A stretch of DNA of 64,000 nt, taken from NCBI RefSeq assembly GCF_900109375.1, contig NZ_FOAB01000004.1, positions 310,001-374,000 on the forward strand. Reading direction: 5' to 3'. Below are positions 17,589 through 26,994 of the stretch, one piece after another. The notes under the pieces are model-generated. The model saw only the letters and a program-made list of their open reading frames with translations. It did not search any database and was not told the origin of the DNA. A program made the position numbers and the translations under genes. The DNA is from Aquimarina amphilecti. GTDB taxonomy: Bacteria; Bacteroidota; Bacteroidia; Flavobacteriales; Flavobacteriaceae. Position 1 is the stretch's first letter, and each line of letters opens with the position of its first letter.

Positions 17589-18752
17589 TTATAGTAGTTG
17601 TTTTCTAGAACTATATAGTCCTATGGCAGGACCAACGGCTAATAACACAAATAAATATGAAGGATCAATTTTGGTTACTAAATATGAAAGTAGTTGAATG
17701 CTTATGATCGTAATTGCAAATCCTATACAATTAACTATAGTAAGCCCTGTTCCTCTAAGTTCTGCAGGAGCTGCAGCAGCAACTAGAGTTGAAAATTGCG
17801 GGGAGTCAGATATAACCACCATACCCCAAACACATAGTAATCCTAAGAATATTTCTGTCTGTAATTGAAATAATAGAGGAGAGGTTATACAAAAGAGTCC
17901 AGAAATGATAAGCGAATATCGAGCTACTTTTCTACTTCCTGTTTTTAAAGATATATATCCACCTATGATACAAGAGAAAAAACCTACACCAATAATGATA
18001 AATGACCAGAAAGATATTGGGATTCCTATTCTGTGGTGTTCTACATATGTTTTTAATAAAATAGGAACAAACCCCCAAAATGCATATAGTTCCCACATGT
18101 GGCCAAAATATCCCAAAGCTGCCTTTCTAAAACTAATAATTCCAAAAAGCTCTGTTATTACTCCTAATTGAAGCTTAGAAACAGGTTTTCTGTAGGGACC
18201 ATTAGGAACGAAAACGAAAATTAAAACACCACCAATAGCGGCTAAAAGGCTCGTAGATTGTATCACTATTTTATAATCACTATTCCAAGAAAGTTCTTTT
18301 AGTAAATGGGGCAATGCAGTTCCTAAAACTAATGCTCCAACTAAATATCCTAAGGCTTTTCCTAATCCATCTTTATAATAATCAGAGGCTATTTTCATAC
18401 CTACAGGATAAATTCCTGCAAGAAAGAAACCTGTACCGAAACGAGCCGTTAATACATTGAATACAGTAATATTAGGTATTAACAACGCAATATTACAAAG
18501 TGCTCCCAAAAGTGCCGATATCATAAATACTTTAGAAGGAGGGAACCGATCTACTAGGGTTAACAAAGCAAAAGTTAGTGTACCAACTATAAATCCAAAC
18601 TGTACTGTGGATAATAGATATCCAAGAATATTAAATCCAGCATTAAATTGAGCTGCAAAGTCATCAATAACAGCATTACCTGCAAACCATAAGGATGTGC
18701 AGAAAAACTGTGCAATGATAATTACGGGAAGTATATAAAATTTAGGTTTCAG
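17589..18752 (-). CDS. Major facilitator superfamily transporter (probable CTG start)
   Basis: The coding frame continues upstream of the first conventional start (a TTG at 18566) through 62 more residues that form a typical first MFS helix pair (FYILPVIIIAQFFCTSLWFAGNAVIDD). No ATG, GTG or TTG lies in that extension. A CTG at 18752 sits 7 bp after AAGGA and gives MKPKFYILPV and 387 residues, the usual MFS length with 12 helices; ATA at 18758 is the alternative. The gap to the trehalose synthase stop is 10 bp, so translational coupling is likely. The substrate is unknown. Carrying a sugar such as trehalose is only a guess from the neighbour. Confidence 0.75.
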   Translation of the reverse strand: MKPKFYILPVIIIAQFFCTSLWFAGNAVIDDFAAQFNAGFNILGYLLSTVQFGFIVGTLTFALLTLVDRFPPSKVFMISALLGALCNIALLIPNITVFNVLTARFGTGFFLAGIYPVGMKIASDYYKDGLGKALGYLVGALVLGTALPHLLKELSWNSDYKIVIQSTSLLAAIGGVLIFVFVPNGPYRKPVSKLQLGVITELFGIISFRKAALGYFGHMWELYAFWGFVPILLKTYVEHHRIGIPISFWSFIIIGVGFFSCIIGGYISLKTGSRKVARYSLIISGLFCITSPLLFQLQTEIFLGLLCVWGMVVISDSPQFSTLVAAAAPAELRGTGLTIVNCIGFAITIISIQLLSYLVTKIDPSYLFVLLAVGPAIGLYSSRKQLL

Positions 18753-18762
18753 AGATATTTCC

Positions 18763-20976
18763 TTATGATTGTTGATTGAACTCTTTTAATAATTCGTGAA
18801 CTTGATTTGTATCTTCTACATAATATTTAGCGATGGTCTTCTTGAGTCCAACTTTAACTGTATATGAAGAAGAAGGTAATTCTTTAAACATGTATTCATC
18901 TGTCCAATCATCTCCAATGGCAAAGATAAAATCATATTTTTTTTCAGTCAACATTTTACACGCTGATTTACCTTTGTTAATTCCACTAACTTTTATTTCT
19001 AATACTTTATCGCCTTCTAGAATTTCTAGGTTGTGATTAGCTATTAGATGTTGTATGGTCGTTTTAAGTTCCATAGATCTTAATTTTCCTAAATCAGGAT
19101 CTACATTTCTAAAATGCCATGCTAATGAATAATTTTTTTCTTCTATTAGAGAACCTGGTGTTCTATCAGTAAACGATTCTAAAACTGGGGCGATTGACTC
19201 AAACCAATCATTACTAACTCGTTCCAAAAGTTCCCAATCTTTATTGTTTTCTTTTAACCAAGCACCGTGCTCAGTGATTAAAGTATAATCCTTATGACCA
19301 AACCACTTGTTAAAAGTGAATTTATCTCTTCCTGTAATTAAAATTACTTTGGTGCGATCATCACTTTGTAACGTATCTAAAATATCAAATATTTCTTGAG
19401 TAGGTTTAGCATTTTCCGGAATTTTTTCGAAAGGAGCTAAAGTACCATCATAATCAATGTACAGAATTCTATTTTTTGAAGTATTATAATCATTAAATAA
19501 ATCCTTCTTAATAGTAGGGGTTAGTTTTTTTAGAGAGTATTTCTTAGCAGTAGTTTTGGTAGCTTCTAAAGATTCCATAAAGTCATTAGCCCATTTCTCT
19601 ACATTATATCTTTTTAATCGTTTTTGTAATGCTTTATTTCTTTTTATTTGTTCTTCCTCCGGCATTTCTAACGCAAACTTTAGTGTGTCTGCTATTTCTT
19701 CAAAATTATTAGGGTTGATAATAAGTGCTTCGCTCATTTCTTTTGAAGCTCCCGTCATTTCACTTAAAATTAGAACTCCTTTTTGATCTACTCTAGAAGC
19801 AATATATTCTTTTGCTACAAGATTCATCCCATCTCTAATAGGAGTTAGTAAAGCAACTTCGCTTGATGTGTATAAATCAATCAAGTTTTCAAAAGGCATA
19901 GAACGATAAAAATACCAAATAGGGGTCCAACTTACTTCAGAAAATTTTCCATTAATTCTACCTACCAATTGGTCAATTTCGTTTTTTAGTAATTGATATT
20001 GTGGAACATTAGATCTGGATGGTACTGCAAGCATTACAAGTCTTGCTTTACCCTTAAATTGAGGATATTTATCCAAAAAATATTCAAAGGCTCTTAATCT
20101 ATTGGCAATCCCTTTGGTGTAATCTAGTCTGTCAATAGATAAGATAAGTTTAGCTCGATCACCACTTATTAAATGTTCATCGATCTTTTGTTGTATCTCT
20201 GTTTGATCTTTTTTCTCTTTTTCATCATGAATAGTAGCGGCGTTATGAAATTTATCATAATCAATTCCCATGGGAAAAGAATCTACTTTCACTATTCTAT
20301 TATCTATATGAACATTATTGAAGTTAATTTCTAATCCTAAAATTCTTTGTGCTGAACTTAAGAAATGACGTTCATAATCATATGTATGGAAACCAATAAG
20401 ATCAGCTCCTAATAATCCTTTTAATAATTCTTCTCTACAAGGAATTGTTCTAAAAACCTCATAAGATGGGAAAGGAATATGTAAAAAGAATCCTATCGTT
20501 ACGTTTGGTTTCTTTTTGCGAATCATTTCTGGTAATAATAGTAGTTGGTAATCATGTACCCAAATTGTATCATCTTCACCAAGGTTTTCAATAATTACAT
20601 CTGCAAATTTTTGATTTACATGTTGATATATTTCCCAACTGTCTTTGTTAAATTCAGTATATTCCATGAAGTAATGGAATAATGGCCAAAGTGTATTATT
20701 ACTAAAGCCGTAATAGAATCCATCTATTTCTAATTCTGTTAAAGGTACTCCAACACACTGATGTTTTTTTAGAGCTTTTTCAACTAGATTTCTTTTTTTA
20801 GTATCTAATTGTTCTTCTGTTAGTCCACTCCATCCTATCCAAATGCTATCACTTCCGGAGTGTACGGACTTCATTCCTGTTGCTAATCCCCCAACACTTG
20901 GTGTAGTTTTGATGGAATTATTATCAATTTCTAATTGTAAGGGTAGTCGATTTGAGATTATGATAGTTTTGCTCAT
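18763..20976 (-). CDS. otsAB: Bifunctional trehalose-6-phosphate synthase/phosphatase (OtsA-OtsB fusion)
   Basis: The 737-residue cytosolic protein has two enzymes. Residues 1-470 are GT20 trehalose-6-phosphate synthase, joining UDP-glucose to glucose-6-phosphate: GGLATG near residue 30, WVHDYQLLLLPE (139-150), RLDYTKG (283-289) and the nucleotide-binding RDGMNLVAKEY (381-391). Residues about 500-737 are a HAD-type trehalose-6-phosphatase with D508-Y-D510-G-T, LITGRDKF, and the metal motif GDDWTDEYMF. The fusion makes free trehalose, an osmolyte and stress protectant. The GH15 gene diverges from it across 92 bp, and the MFS gene follows. Confidence 0.95.
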   Translation of the reverse strand: MSKTIIISNRLPLQLEIDNNSIKTTPSVGGLATGMKSVHSGSDSIWIGWSGLTEEQLDTKKRNLVEKALKKHQCVGVPLTELEIDGFYYGFSNNTLWPLFHYFMEYTEFNKDSWEIYQHVNQKFADVIIENLGEDDTIWVHDYQLLLLPEMIRKKKPNVTIGFFLHIPFPSYEVFRTIPCREELLKGLLGADLIGFHTYDYERHFLSSAQRILGLEINFNNVHIDNRIVKVDSFPMGIDYDKFHNAATIHDEKEKKDQTEIQQKIDEHLISGDRAKLILSIDRLDYTKGIANRLRAFEYFLDKYPQFKGKARLVMLAVPSRSNVPQYQLLKNEIDQLVGRINGKFSEVSWTPIWYFYRSMPFENLIDLYTSSEVALLTPIRDGMNLVAKEYIASRVDQKGVLILSEMTGASKEMSEALIINPNNFEEIADTLKFALEMPEEEQIKRNKALQKRLKRYNVEKWANDFMESLEATKTTAKKYSLKKLTPTIKKDLFNDYNTSKNRILYIDYDGTLAPFEKIPENAKPTQEIFDILDTLQSDDRTKVILITGRDKFTFNKWFGHKDYTLITEHGAWLKENNKDWELLERVSNDWFESIAPVLESFTDRTPGSLIEEKNYSLAWHFRNVDPDLGKLRSMELKTTIQHLIANHNLEILEGDKVLEIKVSGINKGKSACKMLTEKKYDFIFAIGDDWTDEYMFKELPSSSYTVKVGLKKTIAKYYVEDTNQVHELLKEFNQQS

Positions 20977-21068
20977 AAAGGGTGGTGAAAGTTGGTTGAA
21001 TAATTTTGATTGATTAAATTTCGGTTCAGTGAATAAAGGTACGTTTATTTAAAAGAACTTGAGTTTAT

Positions 21069-22871
21069 ATGGATAATTTGGACTACGGAATTATAGGAAA
21101 TTGTAAAAGTGCAGCGTTGATTTCTAAACAAGGAGCAATTGATTGGTGTTGTTTGCCAAATTTTGATTCTTCTTCTGTTTTTGCGAAAATTTTAGATGAA
21201 AAAAAAGGAGGTTCATTTGAAATTTTGGTTTCAAAGGAATACACTATTTCTCAAAAGTATATTGCTAAAACAAATATTCTCGTTACAGAATTTAATAATG
21301 GTAATGATGTTTTCGAAAGTATAGATTTTATGCCGAGATATCAGAATGAAGATGGCACATATCATACACCTGCAGATATTGTACGATATATTAAATTGAT
21401 TTCTGGAAAACCGTCTTTTAGAGTTAAATATAATCCTAAATTAGAGTATGCTAAAGAAGAAACTTATTCTAAAAAGAGTGATGATTATATAAAAAGTATC
21501 ACGGATAAAGACAAGTATGATACCTTATACCTTTATTCAGATCTAGACTTAGAATCTATTTTAAGTTCAGAGGAAATTGTGCTTTCTGGCAATGCTTATT
21601 TTTTGATTAGTTATCACGAGAAAATTCTAAAACAATCTTTAGAACTCTGTTATCTTAAACTGCAAAGAACTAGAGTTTATTGGATGAATTGGAGTGAAAA
21701 AACGACTTCATATACAATTTATAATGATCAAATTCTTAGAAGTGCATTAGTTCTAAAGTTGCTTAGCTATGAAAAATCCGGAGCAGTTTTAGCTGCAGCC
21801 ACTACATCTCTACCAGAAACTATAGGAGAAGTTCGTAATTGGGATTATCGTTTTTGTTGGATTAGAGATGCTTCTATGGTAATAAAAGTAATTTCTGATT
21901 TAGGCCATAAACGAGTAGCGCAGCGTTTTCTTCAATTTATCATAGATATTATACCTGATAAAGACGAAAAGATCCAGATTATGTATGGAATTAATGGAGA
22001 AAAAGATCTTACAGAAAAAACACTAGACCATTTAAGTGGTTATAAAAATTCTAGTCCTGTTCGTATAGGGAATGCTGCTTTTCATCAAAAACAAAATGAT
22101 ATTTATGGTATTTTGATGAATGTAATATATCAACAATTTGTAAAATTTGATTGTGCAGTTGATGATAGTGAGAGTTTATGGACTATTAGTAAAAGTATTG
22201 TCCATATCGTAAATGTAAACTGGGAAAAACCTGATAAAGGTATATGGGAGTTTAGAACAGAGGAAAGGCATTTTACGTTCTCGAAATTATTATGTTGGGT
22301 TGCTGTGGACAGAGCTATAAAAATAGGAGAACTGATAGGTAAAACGAAAAATAACGCTAGATGGATTGAGCTTAGAGATAGAATTTATAATGATATCTAT
22401 AAGAATGCTTGGAATGAAGAAGTGCAGGCATATACCCAGTCTTATGGATCTTCTGATCTAGATGCTTCTACATTATTGATGGAATCTTATGGTTTTATAG
22501 AGCCTATGGATTCTAGGTTTATAAGTACCGTAAAAGCTACGGAAAAAGAATTATGCAACGGTGGATTATTATATCGTTATAAAAATAAAGATGATTTTGG
22601 ATTGCCATCTTCATCCTTTACCATTTGTAGCTTTTGGTTTATTAATAGTTTAAACAAAATAGGAGAGAAGGAAAAAGCAAAAGTAATGTTTGATCAATTG
22701 TTATCTTATAGTAATCATTTGGGTCTTTTTAGTGAGGATATAGATTTTAAATCTAAAAGATTATTGGGGAATTTTCCGCAAGCATATTCGCATTTAGCGC
22801 TTATCGAAACCGCAGTTAATTTTTCTGAAGGAATAACAAAAGAAAAAGAACTCATAGAGACAATATTATAA
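21069..22871 (+). CDS. Glycoside hydrolase family 15 protein (glucoamylase/trehalase type)
   Basis: The 600-residue cytosolic protein has an N-terminal beta-sandwich (GIIGNCKSAALISKQGAIDWCCLP is the family start) and an (alpha/alpha)6 barrel from about residue 215. Diagnostic motifs are RNWDYRFCWIRDASM (256-270), GIWEFRTEERHFTFSKLL (391-408, Glu394 the likely general acid) and, near the end, LLGNFPQAYSHLALIETA. GH15 members cleave alpha-glucosides, and bacterial ones include trehalases. Its divergent position next to the trehalose synthase makes trehalose the best substrate guess, but sequence alone does not decide. Confidence 0.88.
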   Translation: MDNLDYGIIGNCKSAALISKQGAIDWCCLPNFDSSSVFAKILDEKKGGSFEILVSKEYTISQKYIAKTNILVTEFNNGNDVFESIDFMPRYQNEDGTYHTPADIVRYIKLISGKPSFRVKYNPKLEYAKEETYSKKSDDYIKSITDKDKYDTLYLYSDLDLESILSSEEIVLSGNAYFLISYHEKILKQSLELCYLKLQRTRVYWMNWSEKTTSYTIYNDQILRSALVLKLLSYEKSGAVLAAATTSLPETIGEVRNWDYRFCWIRDASMVIKVISDLGHKRVAQRFLQFIIDIIPDKDEKIQIMYGINGEKDLTEKTLDHLSGYKNSSPVRIGNAAFHQKQNDIYGILMNVIYQQFVKFDCAVDDSESLWTISKSIVHIVNVNWEKPDKGIWEFRTEERHFTFSKLLCWVAVDRAIKIGELIGKTKNNARWIELRDRIYNDIYKNAWNEEVQAYTQSYGSSDLDASTLLMESYGFIEPMDSRFISTVKATEKELCNGGLLYRYKNKDDFGLPSSSFTICSFWFINSLNKIGEKEKAKVMFDQLLSYSNHLGLFSEDIDFKSKRLLGNFPQAYSHLALIETAVNFSEGITKEKELIETIL

Positions 22872-22916
22872 TAATCGATCACTAGGAGTCCCTTTTATAA
22901 CTTGTTAATATATATG

Positions 22917-23711
22917 TTATTCGACTAATGTAATTGTACCAAAGATATCAGCATTGATCCAACCTTGGTTTTTGTCTTCTCCAGGAACAAAGACAGAGCC
23001 CATGAAATTCTCTCTTTCTTTACTTGTATCATTGTCGTTATAAGCGATAGCGAAACCTAATTTCTGGTTATTAGATAAAACTACAGGGTCATTGGCTTTT
23101 CCTTCTTGGTAAGTATCATCATATACAGTAAGCTCAAATTCCCACACAGAAACATCATCTTTTGTTGTGCGTTTCATTTTTATATGATTATTGTAAAGTA
23201 GTGGTTTTTTCTCTGCATCTAGATCAACAACATTTCCGTCTAATGCTACGTGGTACGCAAATGCATTGTTGTTATATTGATGTTCACCACCAGAATTATC
23301 TGCATCTATAAAGATCTCAACACAATCATCATCCCACCATAATTTAAGGGGATCTTTATATTGATCATATAGAATATCATCTTTTATTTCTACTAAAATA
23401 TATAATGCTTCTGGTGTCCAAGTCATTTTATATCTACCAAAGAAATCTTTGATATCTGGAAATTCACCAATCCAATTCTGATCCATTGGATACCATTTAG
23501 TTTGGTTCCATATAGGATCATTCATATCTCCATCGACATTAGGAGCTATTTCCGCTTTTTTAATATCTCGGACTTGATGATCTTTTTTTCCTTTTTGTGG
23601 AATTACAGTTTGTTCTTTGGAATCCGCAATTGTTTTGTCAGAATTGTTATGTTCTTGGTTTTTGCAAGATATCAATATAATTAGAGATAAAAAGAAAGTT
23701 ATTTTTTTCAA
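22917..23711 (-). CDS. CBM9-like sugar-binding lipoprotein
   Basis: The 264-residue protein has a lipoprotein signal (LIILISC, Cys16), an acidic/Lys linker and a family-9-like carbohydrate-binding module at about 55-262: IAPNVDGDMNDPIWNQTKW, ALYILVEIKDDILYD, WWDDDCVEIFIDADNSGG and WEFELTVYDD are the classic strands. CBM9 modules bind sugar ends, and stand-alone copies occur with polysaccharide-use genes. It is between a terminator behind the alpha-amylase and the converging GH15 gene, so it has its own transcript. Confidence 0.85.
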   Translation of the reverse strand: MKKITFFLSLIILISCKNQEHNNSDKTIADSKEQTVIPQKGKKDHQVRDIKKAEIAPNVDGDMNDPIWNQTKWYPMDQNWIGEFPDIKDFFGRYKMTWTPEALYILVEIKDDILYDQYKDPLKLWWDDDCVEIFIDADNSGGEHQYNNNAFAYHVALDGNVVDLDAEKKPLLYNNHIKMKRTTKDDVSVWEFELTVYDDTYQEGKANDPVVLSNNQKLGFAIAYNDNDTSKERENFMGSVFVPGEDKNQGWINADIFGTITLVE

Positions 23712-23846
23712 AAGATGAGTATTATAGTTAATAAAATGAATTCTTAAAGAACGGAAAGATATTAAAAACTATACGCTTTTTATAGATGATAAATGAAAGT
23801 TAAGATTTTGTAAAGTTAAAATAAGTCTCATAGTATATTTAATATT

Positions 23847-23884
23847 AAAAAAAGCGGTCGTTTTATTATAACGACCGCTTTTTG
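23847..23884 (-). terminator. Intrinsic terminator of the alpha-amylase gene
   Basis: AAAAAGCGGTCGTT and AACGACCGCTTTTT form a perfect stem around a short AT loop, with a U-run on the minus strand. It is about 50 bp after the amylase stop and well before the CBM9 gene. The stem is symmetrical, so it could also act in the other direction. Confidence 0.85.
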
Positions 23885-23932
23885 ACTACCAAATCAACTT
23901 GTGATAATTGGTATATAATTTAGGGCAAAAAA

Positions 23933-26227
23933 TTATTGTTTTATAATTTTGATTCTTTTAAGTTTTTTACCATTTAATGTTATCGTACCGAAGTAGATGC
24001 CAGATTCACGCATATCATTTGCATTGATTTCTATGGTTTGATTTCCAACTTGTGTATTTTGACTATATACAGTTTTGGTCTGTCCTAAGATATTAGAAAT
24101 AGTAACTTTTAAAACACCATTTTCTGATGTATTTACGCTTAATGTTCCTCTTTCTTTAATCGGATTAGGCCAAAGAGTAACAATACTTTTTTCTATGATC
24201 GAAGAATTTTCTTTGTCCGCTGTATCAGCTAATTCCATAGCTCTATTAGAAGGACAATTATTGGTGCAATTATTAGACCAAGTTCCTGTTCTTTTTCCAT
24301 TACTACTTCCCGTAACTCTATACCATCCATCTGTTCCTCTTGTTAGATCAATTGTTTGTTGACCATTTCCATTATTGAAAACTACCCCTACATTATTCGT
24401 AGCAACACCATTAGGCAATGTAAAAGTTTTTCTACACCAAGATGTACCACTTAGATTGTTCATACTAGTTCCAGGCCAATCCGAAGTTCCAGACAGCGTT
24501 TGATTAGTAGATTTGTTGTATAGATACATGTTAGTGCTGTTGCCCCATCCACCACCAGGCTTTTGGAAATTTAATGTCACTTCATTAGATGTTCCAGATC
24601 CATTACCACTACAATCACTAGGGCAATTGTCAGACCAAGTATTTCCTCTAAACCATCCACTAGTACTTCTAGAAAGGTCATCCGTTTGATTGTTTTCATC
24701 GTTGAAAATAACTCTAATGTTATTAGCAGATATACCGGCTGGAGGCGTTATTGTAAATGAGTACCAATCAGTTCCTGAAATATTTGTCATGTTATTACCA
24801 GGCCATCCGCTAGTTCCAGGAAGTGTAGCATTTGCACCAGCATCGAATACGTATGCGTTTATATTTGATCCCCAACCTGAAGGTTTGAAAAAATTAACAG
24901 TGAATGGAGGTACTGTCTCTCCACCACCGGTTGTTTCACCTTGTGTCCACACAGCGTAGTCAGTACCGGAAGTCTGTAATGTCCATCCACTTCCATTAGG
25001 AGACCAATTTCCAGATCCTAACTTCATTGCTAGTGTTCCAGATTTTCCATCGATGTAGGCGGCATATAAATCTCCTCTTGCTTCATCAATGCTAATAGTA
25101 GATCCAGAATGTACTCTTACACTCTTTCTTGCCGAAATAAGATCTTTAATAGCATTTTGTACTCCAGCTCCTCCATCAAAGAAATGAGTCCAGAATACCA
25201 TTGGATTTCCTGGGTGTGTTAAAATATAAGCATATCCTTTTCTAAGATTTGTCTCTCCACCAGGGAAAACGAAGTTTGATCCACAACATTGTTGTGCAAA
25301 CCCAGTATCATGATTATCAAGAAAAGTAACTGATTTAGATGGGTTAATACCCATCATACCAGAAGGCCTACCCTGACCATCTCTTAAATACGATAAGTTA
25401 TTATCTCTAAAAGCATTTTGTAAACTTACCTTAGTGTTAAAATCAAAAGCGGAAGACGAACCTTGTGTTCTATTAACAAAATTATTAGTTTGTACTCTGC
25501 TACTTTCTAATAGCTCTCCTACTGCAAAATAAGGATTGGTAGCATCATTATATTCTTTATTATATATTGGGTCATATCCATGAACAAAATCATATCTCCA
25601 GCCATCAAAACCAAGATCATCTTGTAACTTTTTCATCCATTTAATAATCTCCGCTCTTACTGCAGGATTTCTGTGATCCAGATCTCTAGCAGCTGCAAAT
25701 CCTCCACTAGAACCATCGGCTTTTAAGTCAAATCCAGGTACGAAATCATTATTAATACTAAATTCTACCGGACCATTTACAAAGTTTCTTCCTTCATCAT
25801 CAGCTGTGATATAAAATGTAGGCCAAGCTGGATTCGTAAATGTTACTGCATCGTTAGTACCAACACGGTGATTCACTACGATATCACTAATAACTTTAAT
25901 ATCTAAATTATGATATTGATCGATTAATGATTTTAGTTGGTTAGTAGTACCATAGGCACTATCAAAATTATTAATTTCTCTAGGCAAATATCCTTGTGGT
26001 GCTGCAGAATTACTTGGAGGTGGCATCCATATTAAATCAATACCAGCATCACTAATAGTAGTTCTAGCATTGGATACAACATTATACCAAGTTTGACCAG
26101 CTGGTTGATTTTGTACATTCCAGTCAAAAGCCTGAAACATTACATCCTCATCTTGTGCTTGTAACTGTAAAAAAGGTAAACAACATAAAAAGCTTACCAA
26201 AATTTTTAAGAGGTTTTTTCTTTTCAT
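23933..26227 (-). CDS. Secreted alpha-amylase (GH13) with two starch-binding modules and T9SS sorting domain
   Basis: The 764-residue protein has a signal peptide (ending LQAQ, residue 25). The GH13 barrel spans about 28-430: DIVVNH (115-120), GWRYDFVH with nucleophile Asp213, VGELLES with acid Glu238 and FLDNHDT with Asp307. It ends in an all-beta domain. Two CBM26-type starch-binding repeats follow (about 440-540 and 548-650), each with a GWG or WGN start, a SGWPG or SDWPG turn and a Cys pair near the end. The last 75 residues (WPNPIKERGTLSV to LKRIKIIKQ) are a type A T9SS C-terminal domain, so the enzyme is secreted or surface-bound. It cleaves starch and glycogen. Confidence 0.93.
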   Translation of the reverse strand: MKRKNLLKILVSFLCCLPFLQLQAQDEDVMFQAFDWNVQNQPAGQTWYNVVSNARTTISDAGIDLIWMPPPSNSAAPQGYLPREINNFDSAYGTTNQLKSLIDQYHNLDIKVISDIVVNHRVGTNDAVTFTNPAWPTFYITADDEGRNFVNGPVEFSINNDFVPGFDLKADGSSGGFAAARDLDHRNPAVRAEIIKWMKKLQDDLGFDGWRYDFVHGYDPIYNKEYNDATNPYFAVGELLESSRVQTNNFVNRTQGSSSAFDFNTKVSLQNAFRDNNLSYLRDGQGRPSGMMGINPSKSVTFLDNHDTGFAQQCCGSNFVFPGGETNLRKGYAYILTHPGNPMVFWTHFFDGGAGVQNAIKDLISARKSVRVHSGSTISIDEARGDLYAAYIDGKSGTLAMKLGSGNWSPNGSGWTLQTSGTDYAVWTQGETTGGGETVPPFTVNFFKPSGWGSNINAYVFDAGANATLPGTSGWPGNNMTNISGTDWYSFTITPPAGISANNIRVIFNDENNQTDDLSRSTSGWFRGNTWSDNCPSDCSGNGSGTSNEVTLNFQKPGGGWGNSTNMYLYNKSTNQTLSGTSDWPGTSMNNLSGTSWCRKTFTLPNGVATNNVGVVFNNGNGQQTIDLTRGTDGWYRVTGSSNGKRTGTWSNNCTNNCPSNRAMELADTADKENSSIIEKSIVTLWPNPIKERGTLSVNTSENGVLKVTISNILGQTKTVYSQNTQVGNQTIEINANDMRESGIYFGTITLNGKKLKRIKIIKQ

Positions 26228-26994
26228 TTTTAAGATTTTTTGTTCTGTTCAAAAACAGTAGTTTGTAATAAGTGAGTAAGTTTTTTTTCGTGAATTTTCG
26301 TACTTAGGGAATAAGAATATGAAATAAATAACTTAGGAAAGACGCGCAGGTAAAAAGTAACGGTTTTAATTAATGGTTAAATAAAACTAACTTTGTTTAC
26401 TGTAATTAAAAGAAAATCAAAGATTTGATGTGCTTTAATTGTGTTGATAGTAATTATGACGACTATAAAAAAGTAATTTTTTTCAAATTTTTTATTTCTA
26501 CAATAAATTCTATGTTTTCTGACTAAACTATTTAATAGAATTATTTTGTTTAATTAAAGTAGCTCAAATAATCTCGAAATTTTCGGAGGAGGGGAAATTG
26601 ATTTCATAATTCATAAGTTTTAGTTTGTAAAAGTGTTTCTTGTGTTAAATTTCCTCTAAGTTATTACGAAATATTCAATTTAGGTCTTTCAGAGAGTTAC
26701 TACAACGTTTTCGTGTTGATAAATTCTCAATATTTCACATAATATATTGAAAAACAACATATAATTAACAGTTGTTTATTGTGATTATATAATTTCGAGG
26801 ATTCTTTTGTATGCTATGCTAATTGTTATTTTAGAGTTGATTATTCTTTGTTTTCCGATTTTTTTTGATTGATTATGGTGAGGTATGAAACATTTTCTTA
26901 TGTTAAACTAGATTAATGTTTTGATAATCATTTGGTAGTAAGAAATTTAGATTTGTAAAGTATTTTAGTAGAACCAACTTAAATATATTATACC
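26228..26994. other. 767-bp non-coding region between amylase and phospholipase-like genes
   Basis: No coding frame of note is present. TAACTTTG at 26388-26395 matches the -7 consensus but lacks a good upstream box. The region holds the divergent control regions of the genes on both sides and is otherwise AT-rich without a clear structure. Confidence 0.4.
26920..26955 (+). promoter_or_regulatory. Probable promoter of the phospholipase-like gene
   Basis: TTTG (26920-26923) and TAGATTTG (26948-26955), 24 bp apart, resemble the Bacteroidota -33/-7 promoter. The -7 box is perfect and lies 39 bp before the ATG. The spacer is longer than usual. Confidence 0.45.

Noticed and set aside
22917-26227. 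A classical polysaccharide utilisation locus
   Set aside because: No SusC/SusD pair or hybrid two-component sensor is present in the window.
26228-26994. Hidden small gene or structured RNA in the 767-bp gap
   Set aside because: I found no frame with a start and coding bias and no strong hairpin with a terminator, only isolated short inverted segments.
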